64,000 nucleotides of DNA from an uncultured Flavobacteriales bacterium. Its GTDB lineage: Bacteria; Bacteroidota; Bacteroidia; Flavobacteriales_D; Parvicellaceae. Shown here one piece after another: positions 54,538 to 63,979 of this stretch. Numbering within the stretch: position 1 is the first letter of the stretch; every line of letters begins with the position of its first letter. The position numbers and the translations under genes were made by a program. The notes beneath the pieces are model-generated. The model was given only the letters and a program-made list of their open reading frames with translations. It had not been told where the DNA came from and made no database searches. The DNA is taken from assembly GCA_943788755.1 (NCBI GenBank), contig CALSRM010000003.1, positions 434,001 through 498,000 on the forward strand, read 5' to 3'.

Positions 54538-57069
54538 CTACCATTCTTGATTCTTTTCGTCCCAGACGTCCATTTTTGGTTCAAACTCTTTATATTGATT
54601 ACAATCAAGAGGGTCTCCTATAATGGAAGAGGGAGGGGTAAAATCAGATTGCGATATATTTAATGTAGAGTCTGCATAAACTTTTTTCATATAATAGCAC
54701 CACATCGGAAGGGCCATGTTTGTTCCCATTCCAAGCTGCAAACTCCTAAACCGAACTGCTCTATCTTCAGCTCCTACCCAAACTCCTGTCACCAAGTCAG
54801 GCGTGAGCCCCATAAACCATCCATCAGATTGGTTTTGAGTAGTCCCTGTTTTTCCAGCTACAGGGATTTCTCTGTCTATTCCGGCATAAGGTCTTTTTTC
54901 CGTTTCTTTACCTCTCATGCGAATAGCGGTTCCCCCAACTAAGGCTCTTCCGGTTGCTTTGTTCTTAAGGGTTGGATGACGAATTCCGGTAGTTACAAGC
55001 TTCATCATTTGAAGAATGGTGTATGCTGTTTCCTCCTTCCATATTTCCTTAGAATAAATCTCTGGCTCATAAATAACATTGCCGTTCTTGTCTTCTATTT
55101 TAACAATATAAGTTGGTTTTATGTAAACTCCATTATTTACAAAAGATGTTAAAGCGCCAACCATATCGTACACAGACAAGTCAAAAACCCCGAGCGCCAT
55201 CGATGGAACAGGAATAAACCTTGAGGTGTCCATTCCCATTTGTGAAACACGGTCAAACGTTTCATCCAACAACCCTTGTTTTCCTTTTTTAACTATTCCT
55301 GCTGTAATGTTGTTCATTGAATTTGCCAAAGCATAAGGTATGGGCATCATTTCATTTGTAAACCCGGTGCCAGAATTACTTGGGCACCATTGTTTTTCTC
55401 TATACTTATTATAAGGAATATCAACACAGTACTTTATATCAAAAAAAGACTCATCACAAGGCTCTATTAAGCCAAGCTCTAATGCGGTTCCATAAATAAA
55501 CGGCTTGAATGTTGATCCAACCTGGCGTTTCCCTTTTTTAACCATATCATATTTAAAGTGATTAAAATTAGGCCCGCCCACCCATGCTTTAATTTGCCCT
55601 GTTTGTGGCTCAATAGAAACCATACTCGCACGCAACAGGGTTTTATAGTAACGTATGGAGTCCATTACGGTCATTATAGTGTCTTTTTCATAATTTTCGG
55701 ACTGCCAATCAAAAACTTTCATTTTACGCTTTGTTAAAAACATTTCCGCTAAATCCTTTTTGCTTTTCACCTCAGTTTGGTGATGACAGTAGCTACAAAC
55801 ATATTTATCGCCTTCCTTCGACACATATTTTTCCGGCCGTTCACAATATCCACATATTTTTCCAACATATACTTTATATAGTTGCGAACGACGCTTTGCT
55901 CGTTCCATCAAAGTGTCAATTTGAGCGTCAGTTAAATCATTTGAAAAAGGAGGGCGCTTCCATTTTGAGCTGTTCGTAAAAAAATCTTCTTGTAAATCGT
56001 ATTTTAAATGCTCTTGAACTGCCCACTCTGCATAAGCTTGCATTCGGGAGTCTAATGTAGAGTATATCTTTAACCCATCTGAATATATGTCATAAGACCT
56101 TCCATCTTGATCAACAATAACATGGTCACCATTTTCATCTTTTTCTCTTAAAATATTAGAGACTTCCCTTCGCAATGTCTCTCTAAAATATGGAGCTAGC
56201 CCGCTTTGGTGGTCTACTCTTGTATATTCCAAGCCAAGAGGAAGTTTCCTAACTGAATCATACATGGGTTGTGAAATATATTTAGCTTTTAACATTTGGC
56301 TTAAAACAACCTCCCTTCGCTTAACAACCTCTTCTGGCCTACGCAATGGATTAAACAATGATGGGTTTTTTGCCATTCCAACAAGCATAGCGGCTTCGTG
56401 GAGCTTTAGTTCCTCTGGTCTTTTTCCAAAATAAACCTGTGAAGCTGAATTAATGCCAACGGCGTTGTTTAAGAAATCAAACTTATTAAAGTACATCGTT
56501 ATAATCTCTTCTTTTGTGTAGTTTTTCTCAAGCCTACTTGCTATCAGCCATTCTTTAAACTTTCTCTTTACAAGGTCCCATTTGTTCACCATCTTTTTCC
56601 TTGGAAACAGAAGCTTAGATAGTTGTTGAGAAATGGTGCTTCCTCCTCCTTGGCTTTTTTGCCCAGTAACAACCCCTTTTACAACTCTTCCGAGCGCACG
56701 TAAATCAACCCCAGAATGTTTATAGTACCTAACATCCTCTGTTGCCACCAATGCTTCAACCAACCAATGAGAAAGGTCATTGTATTTTGTGTTGGTTCTG
56801 TTCTCTTTATAGTATTTGCCTAATTCAACCCCGTCTACAGAAAACACTCTTGAAGCTAGGTTGCTTTGAGGATTCTCCAACTCTTCAAACCCGGGAAGGG
56901 TTAAATCATCTGAAATATTTAACATGATATAAATTCCTATGAAAGGGACCAACATTGTTAGCCATAACAAACTAATAATTGTCCATCTAGACCACTTCTT
57001 GAGTTGTCTTTTGACAACTTTTGCACCTTCATCCTTTGGTTTGTCTGGTTCCGCTATATTCTCTTGCAT
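54538..57069 (-). CDS. Penicillin-binding protein 1A with inserted four-cysteine ribbon
   Basis: A bifunctional murein polymerase. It has a cytoplasmic tail, a membrane helix (about 30-52), and a GT51 domain with E111 in ATEDVRYYKHSG and GGGSTISQQLSKL. The transpeptidase motifs are S519-x-x-K522 (GSTFKPF), S584-M-N and GKTGTTQNQSDGW. Between the two domains, residues 406-409 (CGYC) and 425-428 (CSYC) form a CxxC-x15-CxxC ribbon (55780-55854), which is outside the cytoplasmic membrane. I know of no such element in classic PBP1A. The gene is the first of a run with scoA, GT-C-like, scoB, GT2 and methyltransferase. A TACTTTTG element (complement of 57086-57093) lies 16 bp upstream. Confidence 0.93.
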   Translation of the reverse strand: MQENIAEPDKPKDEGAKVVKRQLKKWSRWTIISLLWLTMLVPFIGIYIMLNISDDLTLPGFEELENPQSNLASRVFSVDGVELGKYYKENRTNTKYNDLSHWLVEALVATEDVRYYKHSGVDLRALGRVVKGVVTGQKSQGGGSTISQQLSKLLFPRKKMVNKWDLVKRKFKEWLIASRLEKNYTKEEIITMYFNKFDFLNNAVGINSASQVYFGKRPEELKLHEAAMLVGMAKNPSLFNPLRRPEEVVKRREVVLSQMLKAKYISQPMYDSVRKLPLGLEYTRVDHQSGLAPYFRETLRREVSNILREKDENGDHVIVDQDGRSYDIYSDGLKIYSTLDSRMQAYAEWAVQEHLKYDLQEDFFTNSSKWKRPPFSNDLTDAQIDTLMERAKRRSQLYKVYVGKICGYCERPEKYVSKEGDKYVCSYCHHQTEVKSKKDLAEMFLTKRKMKVFDWQSENYEKDTIMTVMDSIRYYKTLLRASMVSIEPQTGQIKAWVGGPNFNHFKYDMVKKGKRQVGSTFKPFIYGTALELGLIEPCDESFFDIKYCVDIPYNKYREKQWCPSNSGTGFTNEMMPIPYALANSMNNITAGIVKKGKQGLLDETFDRVSQMGMDTSRFIPVPSMALGVFDLSVYDMVGALTSFVNNGVYIKPTYIVKIEDKNGNVIYEPEIYSKEIWKEETAYTILQMMKLVTTGIRHPTLKNKATGRALVGGTAIRMRGKETEKRPYAGIDREIPVAGKTGTTQNQSDGWFMGLTPDLVTGVWVGAEDRAVRFRSLQLGMGTNMALPMWCYYMKKVYADSTLNISQSDFTPPSSIIGDPLDCNQYKEFEPKMDVWDEKNQEW

Positions 57070-57085
57070 GTTTTTTAATAGACCT

Positions 57086-57093
57086 CAAAAGTA
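57086..57093 (-). promoter_or_regulatory. -7 promoter element for PBP1A gene
   Basis: On the minus strand TACTTTTG matches TAnnTTTG, 16 bp before the ATG at 57069. A TTG is found only 15 bp further upstream, so the -33 match is weak. Confidence 0.4.
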
Positions 57094-57238
57094 ATAAATT
57101 TTTAGAGGCAAGAATTGGATGTCTATTAATACGTTTTTAAAAAGCTGGCGCACCCTCATATGCTTAAGCGCCATAATGAAACTATTTGAGGAATTAGCCT
57201 CATATTTATCGATTCACACTATAAAAAAGGAATAATCG

Positions 57239-57268
57239 TTGTATAGTTAAAAACAAACATTATCTTTG
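57239..57268 (+). promoter_or_regulatory. Promoter of the atp operon
   Basis: TTG (57239-57241), 19 bp, then TATCTTTG (57261-57268): a full match to the Bacteroidota TTG/TAnnTTTG promoter at the preferred spacing. The leader to the atpB ATG is about 35 nt. Confidence 0.75.
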
Positions 57269-57307
57269 CACCGATTTTTGTAACCTTAGACGGATTTTAG
57301 ATTGAAA

Positions 57308-58405
57308 ATGCAGCAAAAAACAACTAATAAACTGATAGTATTATTGGGAATTATTTTCTTATTTAATACGAACCTGAAAGCCCAAGATCATGAGAATGAT
57401 CATACAACAACTGAAGAAAATGAGCAATCAGGGTTCGATCCAGTTGCATTCGCTTTCGACCATGTATTAGACGCCCATGAAGTTCATATTGCTGGTGAAG
57501 GAGCTTCTTCTATTACCTTGCCTCTTCCTATTATTCTTTGGACCGAGAAAGGTCTTGTTTCTTTCTTGTCATCTTCTTTTCACCATGACAATGAAGGGCA
57601 TCATATTGTAGAAAAAAAAGGATTAAACTTTGTTAAGTACCATGAAAAAATATATCAACTAAGCGATGGAGAGTCTCATATAAGGTTCGAGGGAAAAGAA
57701 ATTGTTAATGCGACACAGCCATTAGATTTTTCAATAACCAAAGCGGTGTTTACTATGTTTTTGGTGGCTTTCTTACTGTTTTTTATCTTTTTGAAAGTGG
57801 CAAGGTTTTACAAAAAAAATGGTGTCGTTGCCCCTAAGGGAATTGTCTCATGGATGGAGCCGCTAGTGTTATTTGTAAGAGATGACATTGCTGAACCAAA
57901 CATTGGAAGCAAGAAAGATAAGTTTATGCCTTATCTACTTACGGTGTTTTTCTTTATTCTTATAGGAAATTTATTAGGCCTTATTCCTTGGATTGGCAGC
58001 CCCAACTTAACTGGAAACATTTCTGTCACAATCACATTAGCAATGTTTACCTTAATTATACAGTTAATATTTTCTAAGAAGCCATTCTGGAAACACATAT
58101 TTATGCCTCCGGGGGTACCTTTGGCTTTGTACCCAATTTTGGTTCCCATTGAAATCGCAGGAATCTTTATTAAGCCTGCCGCATTATTGATTCGTTTGTT
58201 TGCGAACATGACTGCAGGGCATATCATTGTTATCTCTTTAATCTCGATTATTTTTGTAAAACAAAGCGTTGCATGGTCTGGACTATCGGTTCCCATGGCT
58301 TTATTTATCTCGACTTTAGAATTACTAGTAGCCTTTTTACAGGCATATATTTTTACCATGCTTTCTGCGTTGTTCATCGGAACAGCGGTAGAAGAAGCGC
58401 ATTAA
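57308..58405 (+). CDS. atpB: F0F1 ATP synthase subunit a
   Basis: Proton-channel subunit of the ATP synthase. It has the long N-terminal extension seen in Bacteroidota: a signal-like segment (NTNLKAQD) and about 100 exported residues before the five-helix core. The essential Arg lies in LIRLFANMTAGH, matching E. coli R210. I chose ATG 57308 over TTG 57302. It is the first gene of atpB-E-F-H-A-G. Confidence 0.95.
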   Translation: MQQKTTNKLIVLLGIIFLFNTNLKAQDHENDHTTTEENEQSGFDPVAFAFDHVLDAHEVHIAGEGASSITLPLPIILWTEKGLVSFLSSSFHHDNEGHHIVEKKGLNFVKYHEKIYQLSDGESHIRFEGKEIVNATQPLDFSITKAVFTMFLVAFLLFFIFLKVARFYKKNGVVAPKGIVSWMEPLVLFVRDDIAEPNIGSKKDKFMPYLLTVFFFILIGNLLGLIPWIGSPNLTGNISVTITLAMFTLIIQLIFSKKPFWKHIFMPPGVPLALYPILVPIEIAGIFIKPAALLIRLFANMTAGHIIVISLISIIFVKQSVAWSGLSVPMALFISTLELLVAFLQAYIFTMLSALFIGTAVEEAH

Positions 58406-58427
58406 TTAGCAAATAAATAAACAATAA

Positions 58428-58661
<234 letters not shown>

Positions 58662-58670
58662 AAACAACTT

Positions 58671-58705
58671 TAGGAGAAATTCAGGGATTGCCTGTTTTTC
58701 TCCTA
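58671..58705 (+). terminator. Stem-loop between atpE and atpF
   Basis: TAGGAGAAA (58671-58679) pairs with TTTCTCCTA (58697-58705). Inside it CAGG (58682-58685) pairs with CCTG (58691-58694), leaving a symmetric TT/TT internal loop. The T-rich tail after it is broken by A, so it is more likely an mRNA-stabilising or partial-termination element that raises atpE expression than a full terminator. Confidence 0.6.
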
Positions 58706-58742
58706 TTATTATTTTAGTTTATACAGTATAAAAAAATAAAAC

Positions 58743-59237
58743 ATGGATTTAGTCATACCTAGCATTGGTTTAATTTTTTGGACATCTTTAGTCTTTATCA
58801 TATTATTATTTCTTCTTGGAAAATTTGCGTGGAAGCCAATTTTAAGTTCCGTTAAAGAGCGTGAAACGAAAATTGAGTCTGCTTTAGAAGCGTCTAAAAA
58901 AGCTAGAGAAGAAATGGCTGCGTTAAAATCTCAAAACGAAGACTTAAGAAAAGAGGCTTTAGTTGAAAGGGACGCCTTACTTAAAGAAGCTCGTGAGATG
59001 AAAGATAAAATTGTTGCCGAGGCTAAGAACACGGCCAAAGAAGAGGGTGAAAGAGTTATTGAGTCTGCAAGAGAAGTGATAACAAATGAGAAAATGGCTG
59101 CAGTTACTGAAATTAAAAACCAAGTTGCAACATTGTCAATTGAAATTGCAGAAAAAATCGTTAAAGAAAAACTTTCAACTGACGAGAAACAAAAGACTTT
59201 GGTAGATGGGTTAGTTAAAGAAATAAACCTTAACTAA
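58743..59237 (+). CDS. atpF: F0F1 ATP synthase subunit b
   Basis: The peripheral-stalk subunit: a single N-terminal membrane helix (about 5-27) followed by FAWKPILSSVKERE and a long charged coiled coil to the C-terminus. The 164-residue length is usual. It is followed by atpH after 1 bp. Confidence 0.97.
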   Translation: MDLVIPSIGLIFWTSLVFIILLFLLGKFAWKPILSSVKERETKIESALEASKKAREEMAALKSQNEDLRKEALVERDALLKEAREMKDKIVAEAKNTAKEEGERVIESAREVITNEKMAAVTEIKNQVATLSIEIAEKIVKEKLSTDEKQKTLVDGLVKEINLN

Positions 59238-59238
59238 A

Positions 59239-59796
59239 ATGAGAGAGTCGCTAGCAGGAAGTAGATACGCTAAGTCTTTAATTGCATTGTCAATTGAGAA
59301 AAACGAACTTGACGCTATATATAGCGATATGGTTTTGATTTCTGAAACAATTGAACAGAGTAAAGGCTTAGATACTTTGCTGAAAAGCCCAGTTGTCAAA
59401 ACAGATAAAAAGCAAGGGGTTTTGACCGCTATTTTTGGTAAAAACACAACTGAACTAACAAAACAGTTCTTAGTGCTTATTTCTTCTAGAAATAGAGAGG
59501 CATTAATTGGAGATATCGCTAGCGCTTTTGTCCGTCAATATAAAGTAATTAATAAAATAATAGTTGCTGAACTTACTTCAGCTGTTAAATTAGACGCGGC
59601 TCAAAAGGAAAAAATACTTCAACTACTTAATACTCAAGATGGCTCTAGTATAGAGGTTATTGAAAAAATAAATCCCGACATTATAGGAGGTTTTATTGTT
59701 AGGGTTGATGACAAACAAATTGACGCCAGCATCAGCAGAAAGTTAAACGACTTAAGGCAAGATTTTAGCAAAAACCAATATATAGCAGATTTTTAA
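59239..59796 (+). CDS. atpH: F0F1 ATP synthase subunit delta
   Basis: The stalk subunit that links F1 to subunit b. It begins with AGSRYAKSLIALS, and the C-terminal strand IIGGFIVRVDDKQIDASISRKL (split by the family's typical G-G-F) is conserved. The 185-residue length is normal. Confidence 0.96.
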   Translation: MRESLAGSRYAKSLIALSIEKNELDAIYSDMVLISETIEQSKGLDTLLKSPVVKTDKKQGVLTAIFGKNTTELTKQFLVLISSRNREALIGDIASAFVRQYKVINKIIVAELTSAVKLDAAQKEKILQLLNTQDGSSIEVIEKINPDIIGGFIVRVDDKQIDASISRKLNDLRQDFSKNQYIADF

Positions 59797-59816
59797 TTTA
59801 GATAAATTATAATAAA

Positions 59817-61403
59817 ATGGCAGGAATTAAACCAGCTGAGGTTTCAGCAATATTGAGAGAGCAGCTTTCAAGCTTTAAAACTGAAGCGGAATTGGAAGAA
59901 GTAGGTACTATTCTTCAAGTAGGTGATGGTATTGCGCGTATTTATGGGCTTTCGGCCGTACAATATGGCGAGTTAATTGAGTTTGAAGGAGGTTTGCAAG
60001 GGATTGCTTTAAACCTTGAAGAAGATAACGTAGGTGCGGTACTATTGGGTTCTGCAAATAGCTTAAACGAAGGAGATACAGTTAAACGTACAGGCAAGAT
60101 TGCTTCTGTTCAGGTTGGAAAGGGAATGCTTGGTCGTGTTGTTGATACATTGGGAAGCCCTATTGATGGTAAAGGGCCAATTGAAGGTGACTTATACGAA
60201 ATGCCTATCGAGCGTAAAGCTCCCGGTGTTATTTATCGTCAACCAGTTACTGAACCCTTACAAACAGGGATCAAAGCAATCGATTCGATGATTCCGGTAG
60301 GAAGAGGACAAAGAGAACTTGTAATTGGCGACAGACAAACGGGAAAAACTACTGTTTGTATTGATACAATTATCAATCAAAAAGAATTTTACGATAGGGG
60401 AGAGCCTGTTTTTTGTATCTATGTTGCAATAGGCCAAAAAGGATCCACTGTTGCGGGAATAGTAAACAAATTAGAAGCTGCTGGGGCAATGGACTATACG
60501 GTTGTTGTTGCTGCAAATGCATCTGACCCTGCTCCGATGCAATTTTACGCTCCTTTCACGGGTGCGGCAATTGGTGAGTTTTTTAGGGATACTGGTGAGC
60601 CCGCACTGATTGTTTATGATGATTTATCAAAACAGGCCGTGGCTTATCGTGAGGTTTCGTTGTTGCTCAGAAGACCTCCGGGACGTGAAGCATACCCTGG
60701 AGATGTGTTTTACCTTCATTCAAGGTTATTAGAAAGAGCTGCAAAAGTAAACGCTTCGGATACCATTGCCGCACAAATGAATGATTTGCCGGAATCAATT
60801 AAACACCTGGTTAAAGGTGGCGGTTCCCTAACAGCACTTCCAATTATCGAAACACAAGCAGGAGATGTTTCTGCATACATTCCTACTAATGTAATTTCTA
60901 TTACAGATGGACAAATTTTCTTAGAGGCTAATTTGTTTAATTCTGGAGTTCGTCCGGCGATTAACGTAGGTATTTCTGTGTCGCGCGTGGGTGGAAACGC
61001 GCAGATTAAGTCAATGAAGAAAATTGCGGGTACATTAAAATTAGATCAAGCTCAATATAGAGAACTTGAAGCGTTTGCTAAGTTTGGTTCTGATTTGGAT
61101 GCCGCAACTATGGCGGTTCTTTCAAAAGGTGAACGGAATGTTGAGATCCTTAAACAAGGTGAAGGTGCTCCAGTTCCTGTCGAGCAACAAGTTGCAATTA
61201 TATACTGTGGATCCAAAGGCTTAATGAATGATGTTCCAGTTAAAAAGATTAGAGCGTTTGAAGAAGAATTTTTAAGCTTTATGAGAAACAGTCATGCTGA
61301 TGTGTTGGCTGATTTAAAATCAGGGAAGATAAAAGATAATGCTGCGTCAATAATTGAAAAAGTTGCAGCTGATTTATCTGCAAAATATAAGGTAGAAGCA
61401 TAA
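59817..61403 (+). CDS. atpA: F0F1 ATP synthase subunit alpha
   Basis: The non-catalytic nucleotide-binding F1 subunit, 528 residues. Walker A is GDRQTGKT (171-178), the Walker B strand is [12 protein letters not shown], and the ATP synthase signature [10 protein letters not shown] is present. It is followed by atpG. Confidence 0.99.
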   Translation: MAGIKPAEVSAILREQLSSFKTEAELEEVGTILQVGDGIARIYGLSAVQYGELIEFEGGLQGIALNLEEDNVGAVLLGSANSLNEGDTVKRTGKIASVQVGKGMLGRVVDTLGSPIDGKGPIEGDLYEMPIERKAPGVIYRQPVTEPLQTGIKAIDSMIPVGRGQRELVIGDRQTGKTTVCIDTIINQKEFYDRGEPVFCIYVAIGQKGSTVAGIVNKLEAAGAMDYTVVVAANASDPAPMQFYAPFTGAAIGEFFRDTGEPALIVYDDLSKQAVAYREVSLLLRRPPGREAYPGDVFYLHSRLLERAAKVNASDTIAAQMNDLPESIKHLVKGGGSLTALPIIETQAGDVSAYIPTNVISITDGQIFLEANLFNSGVRPAINVGISVSRVGGNAQIKSMKKIAGTLKLDQAQYRELEAFAKFGSDLDAATMAVLSKGERNVEILKQGEGAPVPVEQQVAIIYCGSKGLMNDVPVKKIRAFEEEFLSFMRNSHADVLADLKSGKIKDNAASIIEKVAADLSAKYKVEA

Positions 61404-61422
61404 TATTGAACTTTAGTTTCAG

Positions 61423-62298
61423 ATGGCCAACTTAAAAGAAATACGAAATAGAATAACTTCTGTAAATTCAACAATGCAGATTACCTCTGCCATGAAAATG
61501 GTATCGGCTGCAAAATTGAAACGTGCGCAAGACGCAATTACACAAATGCGCCCATATGCTCAAAAACTGCAGGAAATTTTAGGAAATTTAACATCTTCCT
61601 TGGACACAAGTGATAATGTTTACGCGCAAGAACGTGAATTAAAAAATGTTCTAATTGTTGGAATTAACTCTAACCGTGGGCTTTGTGGTGGCTTTAATAA
61701 TAATGTTGCAAAAAAGGTGAAACTTATTGCCGCAGAACACAAAAACAGTAATGTTAACATTCTTCCTGTTGGAAAGAAAATGGCTGACGCCATCAAGAAT
61801 ACTGATTTTGTAATAAAAGGAACCTCATTACCTAGCCATACTGAAGAGCTTTGGAATAATTTATCCTTTGAAGCTGTTTCTGAAGTTGCGCAAAACTTAA
61901 TGGACCGATTTGCAGAAGGGAATTTAGATAAAATTATTATTGTTTACAATGCATTCAAAAACGCAGGTGTTCAGCTTGTTACAACAGAACAGTTTTTGCC
62001 AATCGTTCCTGCAAAACAGGACGAAAAAACTAGCTCAGATGATTACATCTTTGAACCATCAAAAGAGGAAATTGTAAATAGTTTAATTCCAAATTCGCTA
62101 AAAACCCAACTATATAAAGCAATGCTTGATTCATTTGCCTCTGAGCACGGAGCAAGAATGACCGCTATGCACAAGGCAACTGATAACGCAACTGATCTCA
62201 AAAAAGAACTACAGTTGTTCTACAATAAAGCTAGGCAAACTGCTATAACCAATGAGATTTTAGAAATTGTTGGTGGAGCAGAGGCGCTAAACGATTAA
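61423..62298 (+). CDS. atpG: F0F1 ATP synthase subunit gamma
   Basis: The rotor shaft. The N-terminal helix ANLKEIRNRITSVNSTMQIT, the SNRGLCGGFN block and the C-terminal signature ITNEILEIVGGAEAL are intact, at 291 residues. atpD and atpC do not follow; a separate atpDC locus is usual in Bacteroidota. The gene is convergent with the membrane-bound PKD protein gene, with 29 bp between them. Confidence 0.98.
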   Translation: MANLKEIRNRITSVNSTMQITSAMKMVSAAKLKRAQDAITQMRPYAQKLQEILGNLTSSLDTSDNVYAQERELKNVLIVGINSNRGLCGGFNNNVAKKVKLIAAEHKNSNVNILPVGKKMADAIKNTDFVIKGTSLPSHTEELWNNLSFEAVSEVAQNLMDRFAEGNLDKIIIVYNAFKNAGVQLVTTEQFLPIVPAKQDEKTSSDDYIFEPSKEEIVNSLIPNSLKTQLYKAMLDSFASEHGARMTAMHKATDNATDLKKELQLFYNKARQTAITNEILEIVGGAEALND

Positions 62299-62327
62299 TT
62301 TATTTTTGTCTTCGGATATACATTCAC

Positions 62328-63428
62328 TTACCTACTTAGTGTAATTGGACCGGTATGCTCATAAACCTTTCCGTCAATTCCACGGGCGCTTATTAAGTAA
62401 AAATATGTGCCTATGGGAATATTCTCTCCGAATTTATCCTTCCCGTCCCAGGAATTATCAATTGATTGGGATTCAAATATTACGTTGCCCGAACGATCAA
62501 ACACTTTCATTTGGAACATTGCAAGGTTTTTCCCTTTAACCGTGCAGAAGTCGTTTATGCCGTCTCCGTTAGGTGTAAACACATTTGGCAAAACTGTAAT
62601 AGCACTATTGGCCTCAACCTCTATAACGCGATAATCCGCTTTCTCCTCACCGTTTTCATCAGTTACAATCAATTCGATAGTATACGTGCCATATTTATCA
62701 AATGTGTGTGAAGGACTTGCATCCTCACTAGATGTTCCGTCTCCAAAATTCCAAAGAACACTTCCACGTGTTGCCGAGTTCGAAAAATAAACGTCTAATG
62801 GTGCATATCCACCCACAGGAGAAGCAATGATTGTTGCGATTAGTTCATCTTCTTGTGTTTGAACTATAATAATTTCCTTTTCCTCAATAACCTTGTTGTC
62901 CACCTTAGGCCCTTGTGCTGTCTGTTGGTGTTTAATTCTACTTTTAGGTGTTAAAAAAGAGTTGATTATCGAGCTAGGAGCTGTAATAGAGCTTCTGGCC
63001 GTGCTTTTGACTGAGGGTGTAACTATAAATGTTTTCTTTTCTTCTTCTTTTACTGATGGATCATTAGAATCAATTGGTGAATTATTTAAAATATTGCTTA
63101 CCGCTAATTCATCGTCATTCGCCACTTGATGAATCATTTTATCCTCAGTTTCAATAAGGGGTGTAGGGTTGACTTTCGGCAATGGCTTTGACTCTTTAGC
63201 CACAGGGGACATTACTAAAACAGTGGCAATTGTACAAATCAAACCTGTGCTAATGGCAACACCTGTGGTAGAAAACAGCTTACTAATAAGCGACGTAGCG
63301 CCGCTTGATGGCGCCCCTGATGTTACAATAGAGCTAGAAATATTTGACCACATAGCATCATTAACTGGGGACTCAAAGCTCTCCAGCTTCGATTTAAATA
63401 GCTTTTCTATGTTATTTTCAAAACTCAT
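62328..63428 (-). CDS. Membrane-anchored PKD protein with type B domain, putative anti-sigma partner
   Basis: A 366-residue protein with no cleavable signal. Residues 1-50 are cytosolic, with FENNIEKLFKSKLESFESPV and AMWSNI, a pattern seen in Bacteroidota proteins encoded after ECF sigma genes. One membrane helix follows (about 56-74), then a Ser/Thr/Lys-rich linker, a PKD domain (about 205-272, with WNFGDGTSSEDASPSHTF) and a C-terminal gliding-motility-associated type B domain (from about 278, LPNVFTPNGDGINDF). Its ATG overlaps the sigma stop (TAATG), so translation is coupled. An anti-sigma role is inferred from architecture and position. A T9SS-type domain on a membrane-anchored protein is odd. 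Confidence 0.85.
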   Translation of the reverse strand: MSFENNIEKLFKSKLESFESPVNDAMWSNISSSIVTSGAPSSGATSLISKLFSTTGVAISTGLICTIATVLVMSPVAKESKPLPKVNPTPLIETEDKMIHQVANDDELAVSNILNNSPIDSNDPSVKEEEKKTFIVTPSVKSTARSSITAPSSIINSFLTPKSRIKHQQTAQGPKVDNKVIEEKEIIIVQTQEDELIATIIASPVGGYAPLDVYFSNSATRGSVLWNFGDGTSSEDASPSHTFDKYGTYTIELIVTDENGEEKADYRVIEVEANSAITVLPNVFTPNGDGINDFCTVKGKNLAMFQMKVFDRSGNVIFESQSIDNSWDGKDKFGENIPIGTYFYLISARGIDGKVYEHTGPITLSR

Positions 63429-63979
63429 TATTTCTCTAGTTCTGTTATTTTCTCACGCAACATTGCTTTTGCTCTTGAAAATTGGGACTTTGAAGTACTA
63501 ACTGTAACATTCATTTTTTTTGCTATTTCCTTATGTGAATAACCCTCAATCGCATATAAATTAAACACCGTTTTATAACCTAGTGGCAGTTCCTGTAGCA
63601 CCTTCAATAAGTCTTCTGCGACAAGAGTTTCAAAAATGAAATCATTAAACCCAAAAGCAAAGGCCACATCGTCAATTTGTCCCTGGTGTTTTAGCTTTTT
63701 ATTCTTGCGAATAGCATCTAAAGCTGTATTAACAAATATTCTCCGCACCCACCCTTCAAAAGAGCCCGCTCCTGAATACGCTCCCAATTTATCAAAGACC
63801 TTAACAAACCCATCTTGCAGCACGTCTTGTGCCTCTTCCATGTTCGCCATATATCGCAGACAAACACCCATCATCTTTGGACCAAGCTTATTATATAAGG
63901 TTCTTTGAGCTAGAGGATTGCTTTCTAAACATCCCTTAATCATTTGTTCCTCAGACATATTTCGCTTATCTAGTACCAT
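63428..63979 (-). CDS. ECF-family RNA polymerase sigma factor
   Basis: A 183-residue sigma-70 family protein. Region 2 contains DVLQDGFVKVFDKLGAYSGAGSFEGW and the -10 recognition helix RRIFVNTALDAIRK. Region 4 is a helix-turn-helix, YSHKEIAKKMNVTVSTSKSQFSRAKAML. Start ATG 63979; ATG 63958 (MSEEQMI) is also possible. The next gene, 1-bp overlap, encodes its likely membrane regulator. The promoter lies beyond the window edge. Confidence 0.93.
   Translation of the reverse strand: MVLDKRNMSEEQMIKGCLESNPLAQRTLYNKLGPKMMGVCLRYMANMEEAQDVLQDGFVKVFDKLGAYSGAGSFEGWVRRIFVNTALDAIRKNKKLKHQGQIDDVAFAFGFNDFIFETLVAEDLLKVLQELPLGYKTVFNLYAIEGYSHKEIAKKMNVTVSTSKSQFSRAKAMLREKITELEK

Noticed and set aside
57146-57173. 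TGGCGC/GCGCCA hairpin between the PBP1A and atpB genes
   Set aside because: The stem is only 6 bp with a 16-base loop and no T run, and it lies between divergent promoters where a terminator is not expected.
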